NCBI GenBank assembly: GCA_964619555.1
Contig: CAZUDV010000006.1
Coordinates: 183,840 to 247,839 of the forward strand
DNA: 64,000 nt
Direction: 5' to 3'
From: JAGOPY01 sp964619555
GTDB taxonomy: Bacteria; Bacteroidota; Bacteroidia; Bacteroidales; JAGOPY01
How positions within the stretch are numbered: the first letter of the stretch is position 1; every line of letters starts with the position of its first letter. A program made the translations under genes and the position numbers. The notes beneath the pieces are model-generated. The model had not been told where the DNA came from and made no database searches. It saw only the letters and a list, made by a program, of their open reading frames with translations. This document shows positions 16,736 to 24,951 of this stretch, piece by piece.

Positions 16736-17493
16736 GACCTGCCGGATTCGGTTTTATAAATGGCTTTCAGCTTGGCATATTTCAGAAAGTTCGAATAGGC
16801 GGAATTGCGACAGATCAGGTAACCGAAATAACCGTCCAGGAAACCCAATTTGATGATATAGTCCCGGAAAAATTTGAATGCCGGGGAAAACATCATGGCC
16901 AGCCAGCTCGGTCTTATGCCTTTATCATACATTACCCTGGCCTTGATAGAAGAGAATTTATTGATCGTGGCAAGGTGCTGGTCCACCGTATAGAATGAAT
17001 AATGCAGCAAATCACCTTTCAGATGTTTTTTTTGTGCGCCTGCCTCCAGAAAGAACTCATCGTGCGGGTTCTCCCCTTTCCACAATCCCTTACGCCTGTC
17101 CCAAAGCCGGAGTTTTCGGTCAGGATACCATCCGCAGTGCCGGATCCATTTTCCGCAGTAACTGGTCAACCGGTTGAAATAATAACCTTCATATACAGGA
17201 TTATCCTTCACTTCAACAATGGAATCCCTGAGTTCATCCGATAAAGATTCATCGGCATCCAGCGACAGCACAAGATCATACCTGGCCTGGTCTTTGGCCC
17301 AGTTCTTCTGCTCAATATAACCTTCAAAGGCGTGCTGAACAAACCGGACCCCGTGACGTTTACAAATCTCCCCGGTCCTATCCGTTGAAAAAGAGTCTAC
17401 CACCAGGATCTCATCGGCAATTTCCTTGACCGAAAGAATGCACCTTTCAATGTTTCTCTCCTCGTTGAATGTGATGATGACAACGGATAACAT
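16732..17493 (-). CDS. Glycosyltransferase, GT2 family, WaaE/KdtX-like
   Basis: A 253-residue inverting GT-A enzyme. MLSVVIITFNEERNIERCILSV opens the nucleotide-sugar domain; DEILVVDSFSTDRT and LDADESLS (DxD-like metal site) follow, and WYPDRKLRLWDRRKG plus NPHDEF match the lipopolysaccharide-core beta-glycosyltransferase subgroup. A hydrophobic C-terminal part suggests membrane association. It is the first gene of a two-gene operon with the GT4 gene, and its promoter box is 24 bases upstream. Confidence 0.9.
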   Translation of the reverse strand: MLSVVIITFNEERNIERCILSVKEIADEILVVDSFSTDRTGEICKRHGVRFVQHAFEGYIEQKNWAKDQARYDLVLSLDADESLSDELRDSIVEVKDNPVYEGYYFNRLTSYCGKWIRHCGWYPDRKLRLWDRRKGLWKGENPHDEFFLEAGAQKKHLKGDLLHYSFYTVDQHLATINKFSSIKARVMYDKGIRPSWLAMMFSPAFKFFRDYIIKLGFLDGYFGYLICRNSAYSNFLKYAKLKAIYKTESGRS

Positions 17494-17516
17494 CAGGCGT
17501 TAGCGGTTAATTAGTG

Positions 17517-17524
17517 CAAAGATA
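17517..17524 (-). promoter_or_regulatory. -7 box of the glycosyltransferase pair
   Basis: TATCTTTG followed by CAC on the minus strand, 24 bases before the GT2 ATG; exact TAnnTTTG match. Confidence 0.6.
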
Positions 17525-17531
17525 GAAAAGA

Positions 17532-17587
17532 AGTTAGAAGTCAGGTGAAAGGAGTCGGAAGTCGGAAATCGTAAGTCAGACGTCGAA
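17532..17587. repeat. Heptamer tandem repeat array 1 (AGTCGGA type)
   Basis: Eight contiguous degenerate 7-mers: AGTTAGA, AGTCAGG, TGAAAGG, AGTCGGA, AGTCGGA, AATCGTA, AGTCAGA, CGTCGAA. No spacers, no open reading frame. It lies between the GT2 promoter and the ECF sigma promoter. Confidence 0.7.
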
Positions 17588-17608
17588 AAAAAGAAATTTT
17601 AAGATGCC

Positions 17609-17650
17609 AACCGTCAACTGCGAACTGCCAACTGCCAACTGCCAACTGTA
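17609..17650. repeat. Heptamer tandem repeat array 2 (AACTGCC type)
   Basis: Six contiguous 7-mers: AACCGTC, AACTGCG, three AACTGCC, AACTGTA. The last unit runs into the GTAAC element of the ECF promoter at 17648. Confidence 0.8.
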
Positions 17651-17672
17651 ACATTTCCCTCCCTCGTCCGTC
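17648..17672 (+). promoter_or_regulatory. ECF-type promoter upstream of the sigma factor gene
   Basis: GTAAC at 17648-17652, 16-base spacer, CGTC at 17669-17672 followed by TAAT. GTAAC/CGTC is the usual -35/-10 pattern of many ECF sigma factors. The same TGTAACATTTCC...CGTC arrangement occurs at 19280, suggesting autoregulation by the adjacent sigma factor. Confidence 0.65.
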
Positions 17673-17707
17673 TAATGCATAAATACTGGAACAGAAAATC
17701 TGCCTGA

Positions 17708-18193
17708 ATGACCGTAACAGAGTACAACCAGTGTGTTGACAGCCATTCCGACAATGTGTACCGCTTCATCCTTAAAAATATCAGGGATGAACAGGCAGCC
17801 ATGGATATTGTGCAGGATGCGTTCGAGAAACTATGGTTGAAATTCAGGGAGGTCAGCTACCAGAAGGCTAAATCGTACCTCTTTACCACTGCCTACCATC
17901 GTATGATCGATCATGTCAGGAAGGAAAAGAGAATGGGAAGGCTGTCCGAAGATTATGATGTGGCGGAACAGGGAGACAGACCATATAATGATGTGAAAAA
18001 AGTCCTGGACGAAGCATTGCAAAGACTGCCGGAAATCCAGCGGTCAGTAGTGCTGCTCAGGGATTACGAAGGTTATTCGTACGAGGAGATCGGTCACATC
18101 ACAAAGCTGAGCGAATCGCAGGTTAAAGTTTATATTTTCAGGGCAAGGGTAGCATTGAAAAACTACCTGGTCAGCATTGACAATCTGGTTTGA
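17708..18193 (+). CDS. ECF-family RNA polymerase sigma factor
   Basis: A 161-residue sigma-70-like factor with only regions 2 and 4. Region 2: NVYRFILKNIRDEQAAMDIVQDAFEKLWLKF and the -10-melting segment AKSYLFTTAYHRMIDHVRKEKR. Region 4: LDEALQRLPEIQRSVVLLRDYEGYSYEEIGHITKLSESQVKVYIFRARVAL with the helix-turn-helix. The next gene starts two bases after its stop and looks like a membrane-bound partner. A GTAAC-N16-CGTC promoter precedes it. Which stress it senses is not visible. Confidence 0.92.
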   Translation: MTVTEYNQCVDSHSDNVYRFILKNIRDEQAAMDIVQDAFEKLWLKFREVSYQKAKSYLFTTAYHRMIDHVRKEKRMGRLSEDYDVAEQGDRPYNDVKKVLDEALQRLPEIQRSVVLLRDYEGYSYEEIGHITKLSESQVKVYIFRARVALKNYLVSIDNLV

Positions 18194-18194
18194 A

Positions 18195-19274
18195 ATGGGC
18201 ATCAATAAAGAAAATTACGAACAGTTCTTCCTGGACTACCTGGAAGGCAACCTCTCCCCGGAAGAGAAGCAGGAACTGGCTGATTTTATCATAGCCCACC
18301 CGGAACTGAGATCCTTGCTGGACGACTTCGATGGCACACCTATCCCACCCGACAGGATCACCTACCTTAAAAAGGAACGATTAAAAAAAAATATCCATAA
18401 CTCTGTACATATAAATGAAGGTAATGCGGAAGCATGGATGATCGCGTCGATTGAAGGTAATCTGAATGCTACCGAAGCATTTGAGCTCTCTGAATTTATT
18501 TCTAAAAATCCTGTCTTTGAACGGGAATTGGAATTATACCGGAAAACCAGGATCGTTCCCGATGAAACCATCACTTTCCCGTTAAAAAGTTCGTTAAAAA
18601 AGAAGGCCCCTTACATCCTTCTGAAACGCAGCGGCTGGATCTCGGCATTAGTAGCTGCAGTAATCATCCTGTTTTTTGGCATACGCTTCTTTCTCCTCCG
18701 GCCCCCATCACCTGATGCCTTGCCTGAAATGACCATTGCATCGGGTTCGGCAGGTATTGATCAAACCATCCCGACCACTGCCTCTGAATCTTTACCGGAA
18801 AATCCTAAGAAAATACTGGCAGCTTCGCATGCAGCCGTTCCGGAACAGCCGGTTACTGGAGCAGATACTGCAACAGCGACCTCGGAACGAACCGGTGTAT
18901 CCAGAATAAAAGACCGGCATTTTGTCTTATCAGTCAATACCTCTTCAACTACGACATCTTATCTTTCGCTCAAGAATGAAACAGAGGCCCCGAAAATAAA
19001 AGTTGAAAAAAATCAACCTCTCATTTCCAAAGTGACCGAAAATATATTCGCTCAGGCCGGAAAAAGTATCAGGGAAAGAACCCGTTTGGACAATATCCGC
19101 AACCAGAGACTGAATTTCTGGGGCGTTCTGTCATCAGGAATCAAAGGCTACAATACCATTACCGACCGCAATGTGGAACTTTTTGTCCGCCAGGATGAGA
19201 AAGGGAAAGTTTCATCTTATACACTCGTGGAACATGACCGGCTTATCATGACCAGGGATTTAAATAAAAACTGA
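18195..19274 (+). CDS. Membrane protein, probable anti-sigma partner of the ECF factor
   Basis: 359 residues starting at the ATG just after the sigma stop (a GTG/ATG further upstream would overlap the sigma gene without homology support). The cytoplasmic N-terminal part has two similar acidic helical segments, NYEQFFLDYLEGNLSPEEKQELADFI and AEAWMIASIEGNLNATEAFELSEFI, each a compact repeat. One membrane segment (WISALVAAVIILFFGIRFFLL) follows at about residue 155, then a Ser/Thr/Pro-rich exported region and a C-terminal part. Layout and position fit an anti-sigma factor or regulator, though no zinc-binding anti-sigma motif is seen. Confidence 0.7.
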   Translation: MGINKENYEQFFLDYLEGNLSPEEKQELADFIIAHPELRSLLDDFDGTPIPPDRITYLKKERLKKNIHNSVHINEGNAEAWMIASIEGNLNATEAFELSEFISKNPVFERELELYRKTRIVPDETITFPLKSSLKKKAPYILLKRSGWISALVAAVIILFFGIRFFLLRPPSPDALPEMTIASGSAGIDQTIPTTASESLPENPKKILAASHAAVPEQPVTGADTATATSERTGVSRIKDRHFVLSVNTSSTTTSYLSLKNETEAPKIKVEKNQPLISKVTENIFAQAGKSIRERTRLDNIRNQRLNFWGVLSSGIKGYNTITDRNVELFVRQDEKGKVSSYTLVEHDRLIMTRDLNKN

Positions 19275-19279
19275 GTCCT

Positions 19280-19305
19280 GTAACATTTCCACGAGGCTTA
19301 CCGTC
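19280..19305 (+). promoter_or_regulatory. Second ECF-type promoter, upstream of the DUF2807/barrel gene
   Basis: GTAAC at 19280-19284, 17-base spacer, CGTC at 19302-19305. Twelve bases around the -35 (TGTAACATTTCC) are identical to the promoter of the sigma gene at 17647. This makes the third gene a likely direct target of the sigma factor. Confidence 0.6.
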
Positions 19306-19337
19306 ACACGCACAGAAACCATTTAAAACAAACTGAT

Positions 19338-20897
19338 ATGAAACGGATTATCTTGCAATCTGCATGGCTGATCATGGCTGTTCTCATGATCCTGGTCCTG
19401 GACCACAACGTGGCGGCACAAAATGAAATTGTCCGCGAAACCCGGGATCTCCCGGTATTTGACCAAATTAATGCGGGAGGAGCGTTTGAAATAAAACTGA
19501 CCCAGGGTACACCCCAGAATGTAGAGGTTGAAGCCAAGCAAAAAGTGATCGGCGACATCCAGACCGAAGTTAAGGACGGCAACCTGGTCATCTCTTCCAA
19601 AGGCATTAACAACAACACACCTTTGAATATTTTTATCACGGTAGCCGAATTGAAAAAGCTGGAAATTCATGGGGCGGCTGAATTAGATGGCACGAATACT
19701 ATTAAATCGGCCGACCTGGAAATAGTTGTTTCCGGCGCTGCAGAAGCAGACCTGGAGGTGGATGCAGCCAACCTGATCACCGATGTTTCGGGGGCAGCAG
19801 AATTGGATCTTTCAGGCAAGACCATCAACCACACGACCAATGTAAGCGGTGCGGCTTCATTAAATGCCGGCAATCTTAATGTCAAATATACCCAGGCTGA
19901 TGTCAGCGGCGCGGCATCAGCCCATATCAATACGGAAAATCTGGTCGGAAATACCAGCGGCGCCGGGGAAATTTATGATAAGGACAGGATGGTGGAAAAG
20001 TCGACGTGGGAAGAATCTCCCGGGGTATACATCGATACGGACAGGGACAGCGACACGACCTATATAAGGATTCCCGGAGCCGCGGTAGTGGTTACGGAAG
20101 GTGACGACTCCGTGACAGTGCGTGTTGGGAACAGGGTACTGGTGGTGGATGACGACGGGGATGTGGAGTTCAAACGCTGTGCCATGCCCAGGTTCAACGG
20201 CCATTGGGCTGGTTTTGACATCGGTTTTAACGGATATGTGAATTCCGATTTCAATATGAGTTTCCCGAAGGAGTATGAGTACATGGATTTGAGAATGGAA
20301 AAGTCGATTGCGACAAACCTGAATTTTTTCGAACAGAATATCCGTCTTGCCAAAAATCAGCATTGGGGCATCGTGACCGGGCTGGGGCTGGGCTTCAACG
20401 ATTACCGGTTCCTGCACCAGACCAGGCTGAGCATGGATTCTTCATCGTTACAGGGATATATCGATGAAGACATAAGCATCCGGAAAACAAAACTTTCGGC
20501 TATGTACCTGAATTTGCCGATCCTGTTTGAATTTCAGACTGCTCCGGCTTATCACAAAAACGGTTTCCATATCAATGCCGGGGTGATCATCGGGGCCAGG
20601 CTGTCTTCACATACCAAGATCTATTACAATGAGTTGAACAAAGAATTCAATGTGACCCGGTACAACCCTGAGACCGGACAATATGAGGTTGCCTTTACGG
20701 CGATTTCCCCGGATGATCCCAAATCCAAACATTATGACGACTGGTTCATGCAACCATTCAAATTCGATGCCTCGGTAAGGATTGGCTGGAATTTCCTGAA
20801 TTTCTGGGCGAATTATTCATTGAACACGATGTTCAGGAAGGATAAAGGCCCGGAACTTTATCCCTGGTCGGCCGGGATTACACTGGTTTGCTTCTAA
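19338..20897 (+). CDS. DUF2807 (auto-transporter adhesin head, GIN) protein with C-terminal outer-membrane beta-barrel
   Basis: 519 residues with a signal peptide (LIMAVLMILVLDHNVAA). Residues about 30-225 are a DUF2807 beta-helix: VFDQINAGGAFEIKLTQG and repeated VSGAAE, HGAAEL, VSGAAS, TSGAGE turns. A linker rich in Asp follows, then about 250 residues typed as a porin-like outer-membrane barrel (GIVTGLGLGFNDYRF, MYLNLPILFEFQ, FHINAGVIIGARLSS, FDASVRIGWNF) ending in aromatic F. It would put the helix on one side of the outer membrane. DUF2807 proteins often sit in ECF sigma operons; function is unknown. Confidence 0.8.
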   Translation: MKRIILQSAWLIMAVLMILVLDHNVAAQNEIVRETRDLPVFDQINAGGAFEIKLTQGTPQNVEVEAKQKVIGDIQTEVKDGNLVISSKGINNNTPLNIFITVAELKKLEIHGAAELDGTNTIKSADLEIVVSGAAEADLEVDAANLITDVSGAAELDLSGKTINHTTNVSGAASLNAGNLNVKYTQADVSGAASAHINTENLVGNTSGAGEIYDKDRMVEKSTWEESPGVYIDTDRDSDTTYIRIPGAAVVVTEGDDSVTVRVGNRVLVVDDDGDVEFKRCAMPRFNGHWAGFDIGFNGYVNSDFNMSFPKEYEYMDLRMEKSIATNLNFFEQNIRLAKNQHWGIVTGLGLGFNDYRFLHQTRLSMDSSSLQGYIDEDISIRKTKLSAMYLNLPILFEFQTAPAYHKNGFHINAGVIIGARLSSHTKIYYNELNKEFNVTRYNPETGQYEVAFTAISPDDPKSKHYDDWFMQPFKFDASVRIGWNFLNFWANYSLNTMFRKDKGPELYPWSAGITLVCF

Positions 20898-20900
20898 AGA

Positions 20901-20946
20901 GTGGTTAGTGTTTAGTGTTTAGTGGTTAGTGGTTAGTGTTTGGTGG
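20901..20946. repeat. Heptamer tandem repeat array 3 (GTGGTTA type)
   Basis: Six contiguous 7-mers of GTGGTTA/GTGTTTA plus a partial unit, starting three bases after the DUF2807 stop. It is the inverted complement of array 4, 95 bases away, so the transcript could fold into a long imperfect stem. Confidence 0.8.
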
Positions 20947-21040
20947 TTTTTGAAAAAAAATTATTACTTTTACCAGCGAAAAAAAGATTATTGTAATGCG
21001 TTATAAAACAATAATTTAACAACAAATTGAACAAAAACAA

Positions 21041-21089
21041 CCCTAACCACTAACCACTAACCACTAACCACTAACCACTAAACACTCTT
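21041..21089. repeat. Heptamer tandem repeat array 4 (CACTAAC type)
   Basis: Seven contiguous 7-mers: CCCTAAC, four CACTAAC, CACTAAA, CACTCTT. It ends six bases before the yebC ATG and so occupies the whole leader region. It is complementary to array 3. Confidence 0.8.
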
Positions 21090-21095
21090 CAGCAT

Positions 21096-21842
21096 ATGTC
21101 CGGTCACAATAAATGGTCCACGATCAAGCACAAAAAAGGGGCTGCGGATGCAAAGCGGTCCAAGATCTTTTCGAAAATCGTCAAAGAAATCCAGGTAGCT
21201 GTAAGAGAAGGTGGGGCCGACCCGGACGGCAATCCCAGGTTGCGACTGGCCATACAGAATGCCAGGGGGGTCTCCATGCCCAAGGATAATATCGAGCGGG
21301 CCATCAAGGGCAGCAAGGATAAGGAAGCCAGTAGCCTCCTGGAGTTGACCTATGAGGGGTATCTTCCAAATGCAGTGGCTGTTTTTATCGAATGTACCAC
21401 CGATAACCAGCAGCGAACCGTCAGCGTGATCCGTTCCATCTTCAATAAGTACAACGGCAATTTAGGGACGAATGGCTCTCTCAGCTTCCTTTTCGATCGT
21501 AAAGGGGTATTTTCGATCCCAAAAGAGAATTACAATGCCGATGAGCACGAACTGGAACTGATTGATGCGGGGGCGGAGGATATCCAGGAAGAAGACGGTT
21601 ATATCTCGATCACTACTGCCATGGAGGATTTCGGCAAGATGCAGAAGAAGCTCGAAGAACTTCAGGTAGTGGCTGAGAATGCAAGCCTGCAGAGAATTCC
21701 CAGGGATTATAAGAAGCTGGATCTCGATGATTCAAGAAAGATCATGAAGATGATAGAAACGTTTGAGGATGAGGATGACGTGCAAAATGTCTATCACAAC
21801 CTCGACATTCCGGACGAACTTTATGATGAAATGGAAGACTAA
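21096..21842 (+). CDS. yebC: YebC/PmpR-family DNA-binding or translation-associated regulator
   Basis: A 248-residue YebC/TACO1-family protein: MSGHNKWSTIKHKKGAADAKRSKIFSKI at the start, GGADPDGNPRLRLAIQNARGVSMPKDNIERAI, LTYEGYLPNAVAVFIECTTDNQQRT and LGTNGSLSFLFDRKG. Members are reported as transcriptional regulators and, more recently, as factors that relieve ribosome stalling at proline runs. The C-terminus has an acidic extension (EDEDDVQNVYHNLDIPDELYDEMED) within the family range. A heptamer array fills its leader. Confidence 0.95.
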   Translation: MSGHNKWSTIKHKKGAADAKRSKIFSKIVKEIQVAVREGGADPDGNPRLRLAIQNARGVSMPKDNIERAIKGSKDKEASSLLELTYEGYLPNAVAVFIECTTDNQQRTVSVIRSIFNKYNGNLGTNGSLSFLFDRKGVFSIPKENYNADEHELELIDAGAEDIQEEDGYISITTAMEDFGKMQKKLEELQVVAENASLQRIPRDYKKLDLDDSRKIMKMIETFEDEDDVQNVYHNLDIPDELYDEMED

Positions 21843-23325
21843 CCTATCTTCCTTTGGGCGAAATTACTCCTTTGCCCTGTTATTATTGGCCTTATTAAGT
21901 GCACACCTGCCTTTCCTCTCTGCTGATCCCGATCTCAATATTTCATTCAGCCGTGGCCCGTTCACCGATGAAGGACTTAATACTGTTCAGGTCCGCAACT
22001 GGATCAATCATGGCGAGCTGGACCTGGCTGAGTGTGACAACCTTTTGAAAACACCACTTTTCGGGCTTTCTCTGATACTTCCTTATAAAGTTTTCGGCAC
22101 CAGCCACCTGGTTTCCCGCCTTCATGTTCTGCTGTTGCTGTTGCTGACTCTGTTTTTGATCGGAAAGGATCCAAAACATAAAATTACCGTCGGAGTACTT
22201 ATCCTGATCTCCTTCTTTCAATACCAGGTTTTCCATTTCTCTCATTTCAGCCTGGCTGAAATACTCTCATCAGCAGCCGTGTTGCTTTGCATACATTTTC
22301 TGGCCAGGTCTGCCGACATTCAGTACAATGCACGCCTGCGCCGCAACAATGCCATCCTTTCAGCTGTATTTTTATCCCTGTCGTATTTTTTCAAGATCCA
22401 GTTTATTTACCTGGTTCTTTTGCTTCCAATCGTCCATTTGGGGATTTTGAGCCAGAAACTGCCTCTCTCCAGGAAATCCTTCATCCGACAGGGATTTTAC
22501 AGCAGTGCCACATTACTTTTTTTCCTTATGATCTATTTGTTTGGGTGGTATCTCCCAAACAAGGATCTGTACGACCATATGATGTCCGGTCAATCCGGCG
22601 AATTCACAATTTCAAATAAAGTACTCGAATACCTGGAATTTAATCTCTCCAATTTCATTTTCACCGGATGGTTCCTGGCATTCATCATCCTGTTCATTTT
22701 GGCTGCCGGAACTGGTTTTTATCTTCTCAGAAAAAATCCTTCATCCCGATTTCCCGTTCTCTTTATCGCTTCTTTTGTTTGGTTTCTCCTGGAAACCCAT
22801 AAGTTACTGATGGTTTACCTGCCCACCCGGTACCGGATCAGCCTGTATATTTCCGTTGGGCTCCTTATCAGTACGGTAATCGGGGAAATTATAGTCAAGA
22901 AAAGAAATCGCAATACCAAAGGCTTCCCGGGGTGGATCCATCCGGTTTCCCTTATCGCAGCCGCTATTCTGATCAGCATAAACATCCTGAATTATTCCCG
23001 GAGTTTTTACGGCAGATCATTTAACATCCGGGATGCCAACCAATACCTTTCTGCGACGGTTAAACCGGAGGATGTCGTCCTCGGCTCCTGGGCTCCTTCC
23101 CTGACCTGGCAGGCAAAAGCCAAAGCAATTCCGGTTTGGAATAATTTTCTGAACTATCAAGATCCCGTTAATAGTTATAAACCCCGGGTAATCATTTCCG
23201 AACCCGATGAACAGGATTCCGAACAAGCATACAAAAGCCAGAATATCAGCCTTATGCAATTATCCGATTCATCCCGGACGGTCTCAATCGGTCAATGGCA
23301 AGTGACTATTTATTGGTTGAATTGA
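21826..23325 (+). CDS. Integral membrane protein, GT-C (ArnT/PMT)-like glycosyltransferase candidate
   Basis: About 499 residues and roughly a dozen hydrophobic segments. The ATG at 21826 (MKWKTNLSS) overlaps the yebC end by 17 bases; the frame runs further back inside yebC without homology. The first periplasmic loop FTDEGLNTVQVRNWINHGEL has the acidic pair seen at the catalytic position of lipid-linked-sugar transferases such as ArnT. Further helices include LHVLLLLLLTLFLIG and YSSATLLFFLMIYLFGWYLP; a soluble C-terminal part (VLGSWAPSLTWQAKAKAIPVWNNFLNY) follows. Sugar and acceptor are unknown. A flippase or generic polytopic protein cannot be excluded. Confidence 0.65.
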   Translation: MKWKTNLSSFGRNYSFALLLLALLSAHLPFLSADPDLNISFSRGPFTDEGLNTVQVRNWINHGELDLAECDNLLKTPLFGLSLILPYKVFGTSHLVSRLHVLLLLLLTLFLIGKDPKHKITVGVLILISFFQYQVFHFSHFSLAEILSSAAVLLCIHFLARSADIQYNARLRRNNAILSAVFLSLSYFFKIQFIYLVLLLPIVHLGILSQKLPLSRKSFIRQGFYSSATLLFFLMIYLFGWYLPNKDLYDHMMSGQSGEFTISNKVLEYLEFNLSNFIFTGWFLAFIILFILAAGTGFYLLRKNPSSRFPVLFIASFVWFLLETHKLLMVYLPTRYRISLYISVGLLISTVIGEIIVKKRNRNTKGFPGWIHPVSLIAAAILISINILNYSRSFYGRSFNIRDANQYLSATVKPEDVVLGSWAPSLTWQAKAKAIPVWNNFLNYQDPVNSYKPRVIISEPDEQDSEQAYKSQNISLMQLSDSSRTVSIGQWQVTIYWLN

Positions 23326-23616
23326 GCCTGGTTAACCATGGCCATTTTTAGGCTTTTTAAAAGCATCCTGGGAACTCATCCCAATCCACATGGTAATAAG
23401 TGAATTTAAGATTATAAATCACTATTTAAATTCTTTTTAAATTACTTGACTCTTAATTCATATAGTTTATAAACAATTATTTATCTTATTGTATATCAAT
23501 ATTATACTATATAATTGAAGGATTTGAAGAAAGCCCTTCCGGTTTTGAAAATTCAAAAAAAATTCTATCTTCGCCGCCGATTCATTTCTTGTTAATCCTT
23601 TAACACTCAATAAAGA
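23326..23616. other. AT-rich intergenic region
   Basis: About 290 bases without a gene. It contains the porin promoter near its right end. A weak AGCCT...AGGCTTTTTT stem at 23325-23360 may terminate the upstream gene. I see no RNA gene or repeat in the AT-rich middle part. Confidence 0.5.
23544..23573 (+). promoter_or_regulatory. Promoter of the porin gene
   Basis: TTTG at 23544-23547, 18-base spacer, TATCTTCG at 23566-23573 (one mismatch to TAnnTTTG). It is one of the few promoters here with a recognisable -33 element at a reasonable spacing. The leader would be about 37 bases. Confidence 0.55.
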
Positions 23617-24903
23617 ATGAAGAGAATCCTTACCAGTTTATTGACCGCTATTCTTCCAATATTAATATATTCACAGGACGAACCGGCTTTCGGAATTAAA
23701 TTCTCCGGCTTTGTCAAGTCTGACATCATCTGGGATTCCAGGCAAACAGTTGACCTGCGCGAAGGGCATTTCCTGCTGTTTCCCAAACCGGTAGTGGAAG
23801 ATAAGGATGGTAATGATATCAATGCCAGGGCCAGCTTTAACTTTCTGAGCATCCAAAGCAGGATCAGAGGGGATATTAAAGGGCCTGACGCTTTGGGAGC
23901 TAAAACCTCAGGGGCTATTGAAGCTGAGTTCTTTGGAACTTCCGATGCCGATATGAACGGATTCCGGCTGCGTCATGCCTATGTCAAACTCAACTGGAAA
24001 ACCACTGAACTCATGTTAGGACAGATGTGGCATCCCATGTTCATCACTTCTAGTTACCCCGAAGTCATTTCATTCAATACAGGGGCCCCGTTCACCGTAT
24101 TTTCAAGAAATCCTCAGATTCGTATTACCCAGGATATCAAGGGTTTCCGCATTATTGCCACGGCTTTGTCACAAATCGATTTTAAAAGTCCCGGTCCGGA
24201 TGGCGTGAGTTCCAAATACATTCGGAATTCCGCCATCCCTTCTTTGAACCTGAACCTGGAATACTCCAGAAAGAACACCGAAACTGGCCGTGAAGTCCTT
24301 TTCGGCATTGCCGGAAATTTCAAAAGACTCATTCCCCGTCTTGTTTCGGATAGTGGTTATAAAACCACCGAAGGCATCAATTCCATGCTGGGTATGGCGT
24401 ATATGAAATTCGGCTTCCCGAAATTCGTCATTAAAGCCGCGGGATTCTACGGTCAGAACACTTATGATTACACGATGCTGGGCGGCTATTGCACAGATGC
24501 GGTGGGACCTGCTGAACAGGGTTTTGTTAAGTACGTGAATGTCAATACGATGTCAGTATGGACTGATCTTATGACCACAGGGAAGAAAATGCAGGCCGGT
24601 CTGTTTATTGGTTATTCGAAAAATTACGGCATCAATGAAAATGACCTTATCACGAATTCTGCCACCGGGCCGTTCTATTCCAGGGGAAAGGACGTTGCCG
24701 GCAAAGGATTCGAAAATGATGATATCGGGTATATGTACCGGATCTCCCCGCGTTTCATATACAATGCCGGAAAACTAAGAATTGCCCCGGAAATTGAATA
24801 TACGGTAGCCGGATATGGCAACGCAGATGCAAAGGGACTGGTCGAAGATGCCGAACCAGTCGGTAATTTCCGTTTCCTGGTCGGGATCTTTTATTTCTTT
24901 TAA
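23617..24903 (+). CDS. Outer-membrane porin-like beta-barrel protein
   Basis: 428 residues: signal peptide (MKRILTSLLTAILPILIYSQ), then GIKFSGFVKSDIIWDSRQTVDLREGHFLLFP, a start typical of DcaP-type or phosphate-selective-porin-like trimeric barrels, FNFLSIQSRIR, LRHAYVKLNWKTTELMLGQMWHPMF, and a C-terminal strand FRFLVGIFYFF with terminal aromatic. It probably admits small substrates through the outer membrane. It is directly upstream of acs on the same strand, which suggests an organic-acid substrate, but this is inference only. Confidence 0.8.
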   Translation: MKRILTSLLTAILPILIYSQDEPAFGIKFSGFVKSDIIWDSRQTVDLREGHFLLFPKPVVEDKDGNDINARASFNFLSIQSRIRGDIKGPDALGAKTSGAIEAEFFGTSDADMNGFRLRHAYVKLNWKTTELMLGQMWHPMFITSSYPEVISFNTGAPFTVFSRNPQIRITQDIKGFRIIATALSQIDFKSPGPDGVSSKYIRNSAIPSLNLNLEYSRKNTETGREVLFGIAGNFKRLIPRLVSDSGYKTTEGINSMLGMAYMKFGFPKFVIKAAGFYGQNTYDYTMLGGYCTDAVGPAEQGFVKYVNVNTMSVWTDLMTTGKKMQAGLFIGYSKNYGINENDLITNSATGPFYSRGKDVAGKGFENDDIGYMYRISPRFIYNAGKLRIAPEIEYTVAGYGNADAKGLVEDAEPVGNFRFLVGIFYFF

Positions 24904-24951
24904 TATGAACCCAATAACAATTAAATTATAACTAACTAATTCATAAGTATT

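Noticed and set aside
17532..17650. CRISPR-like or other spacer arrays at the repeat regions
   Set aside because: Units are 7 bases and contiguous with no spacers and no cas genes, so they are tandem repeats, not CRISPR.
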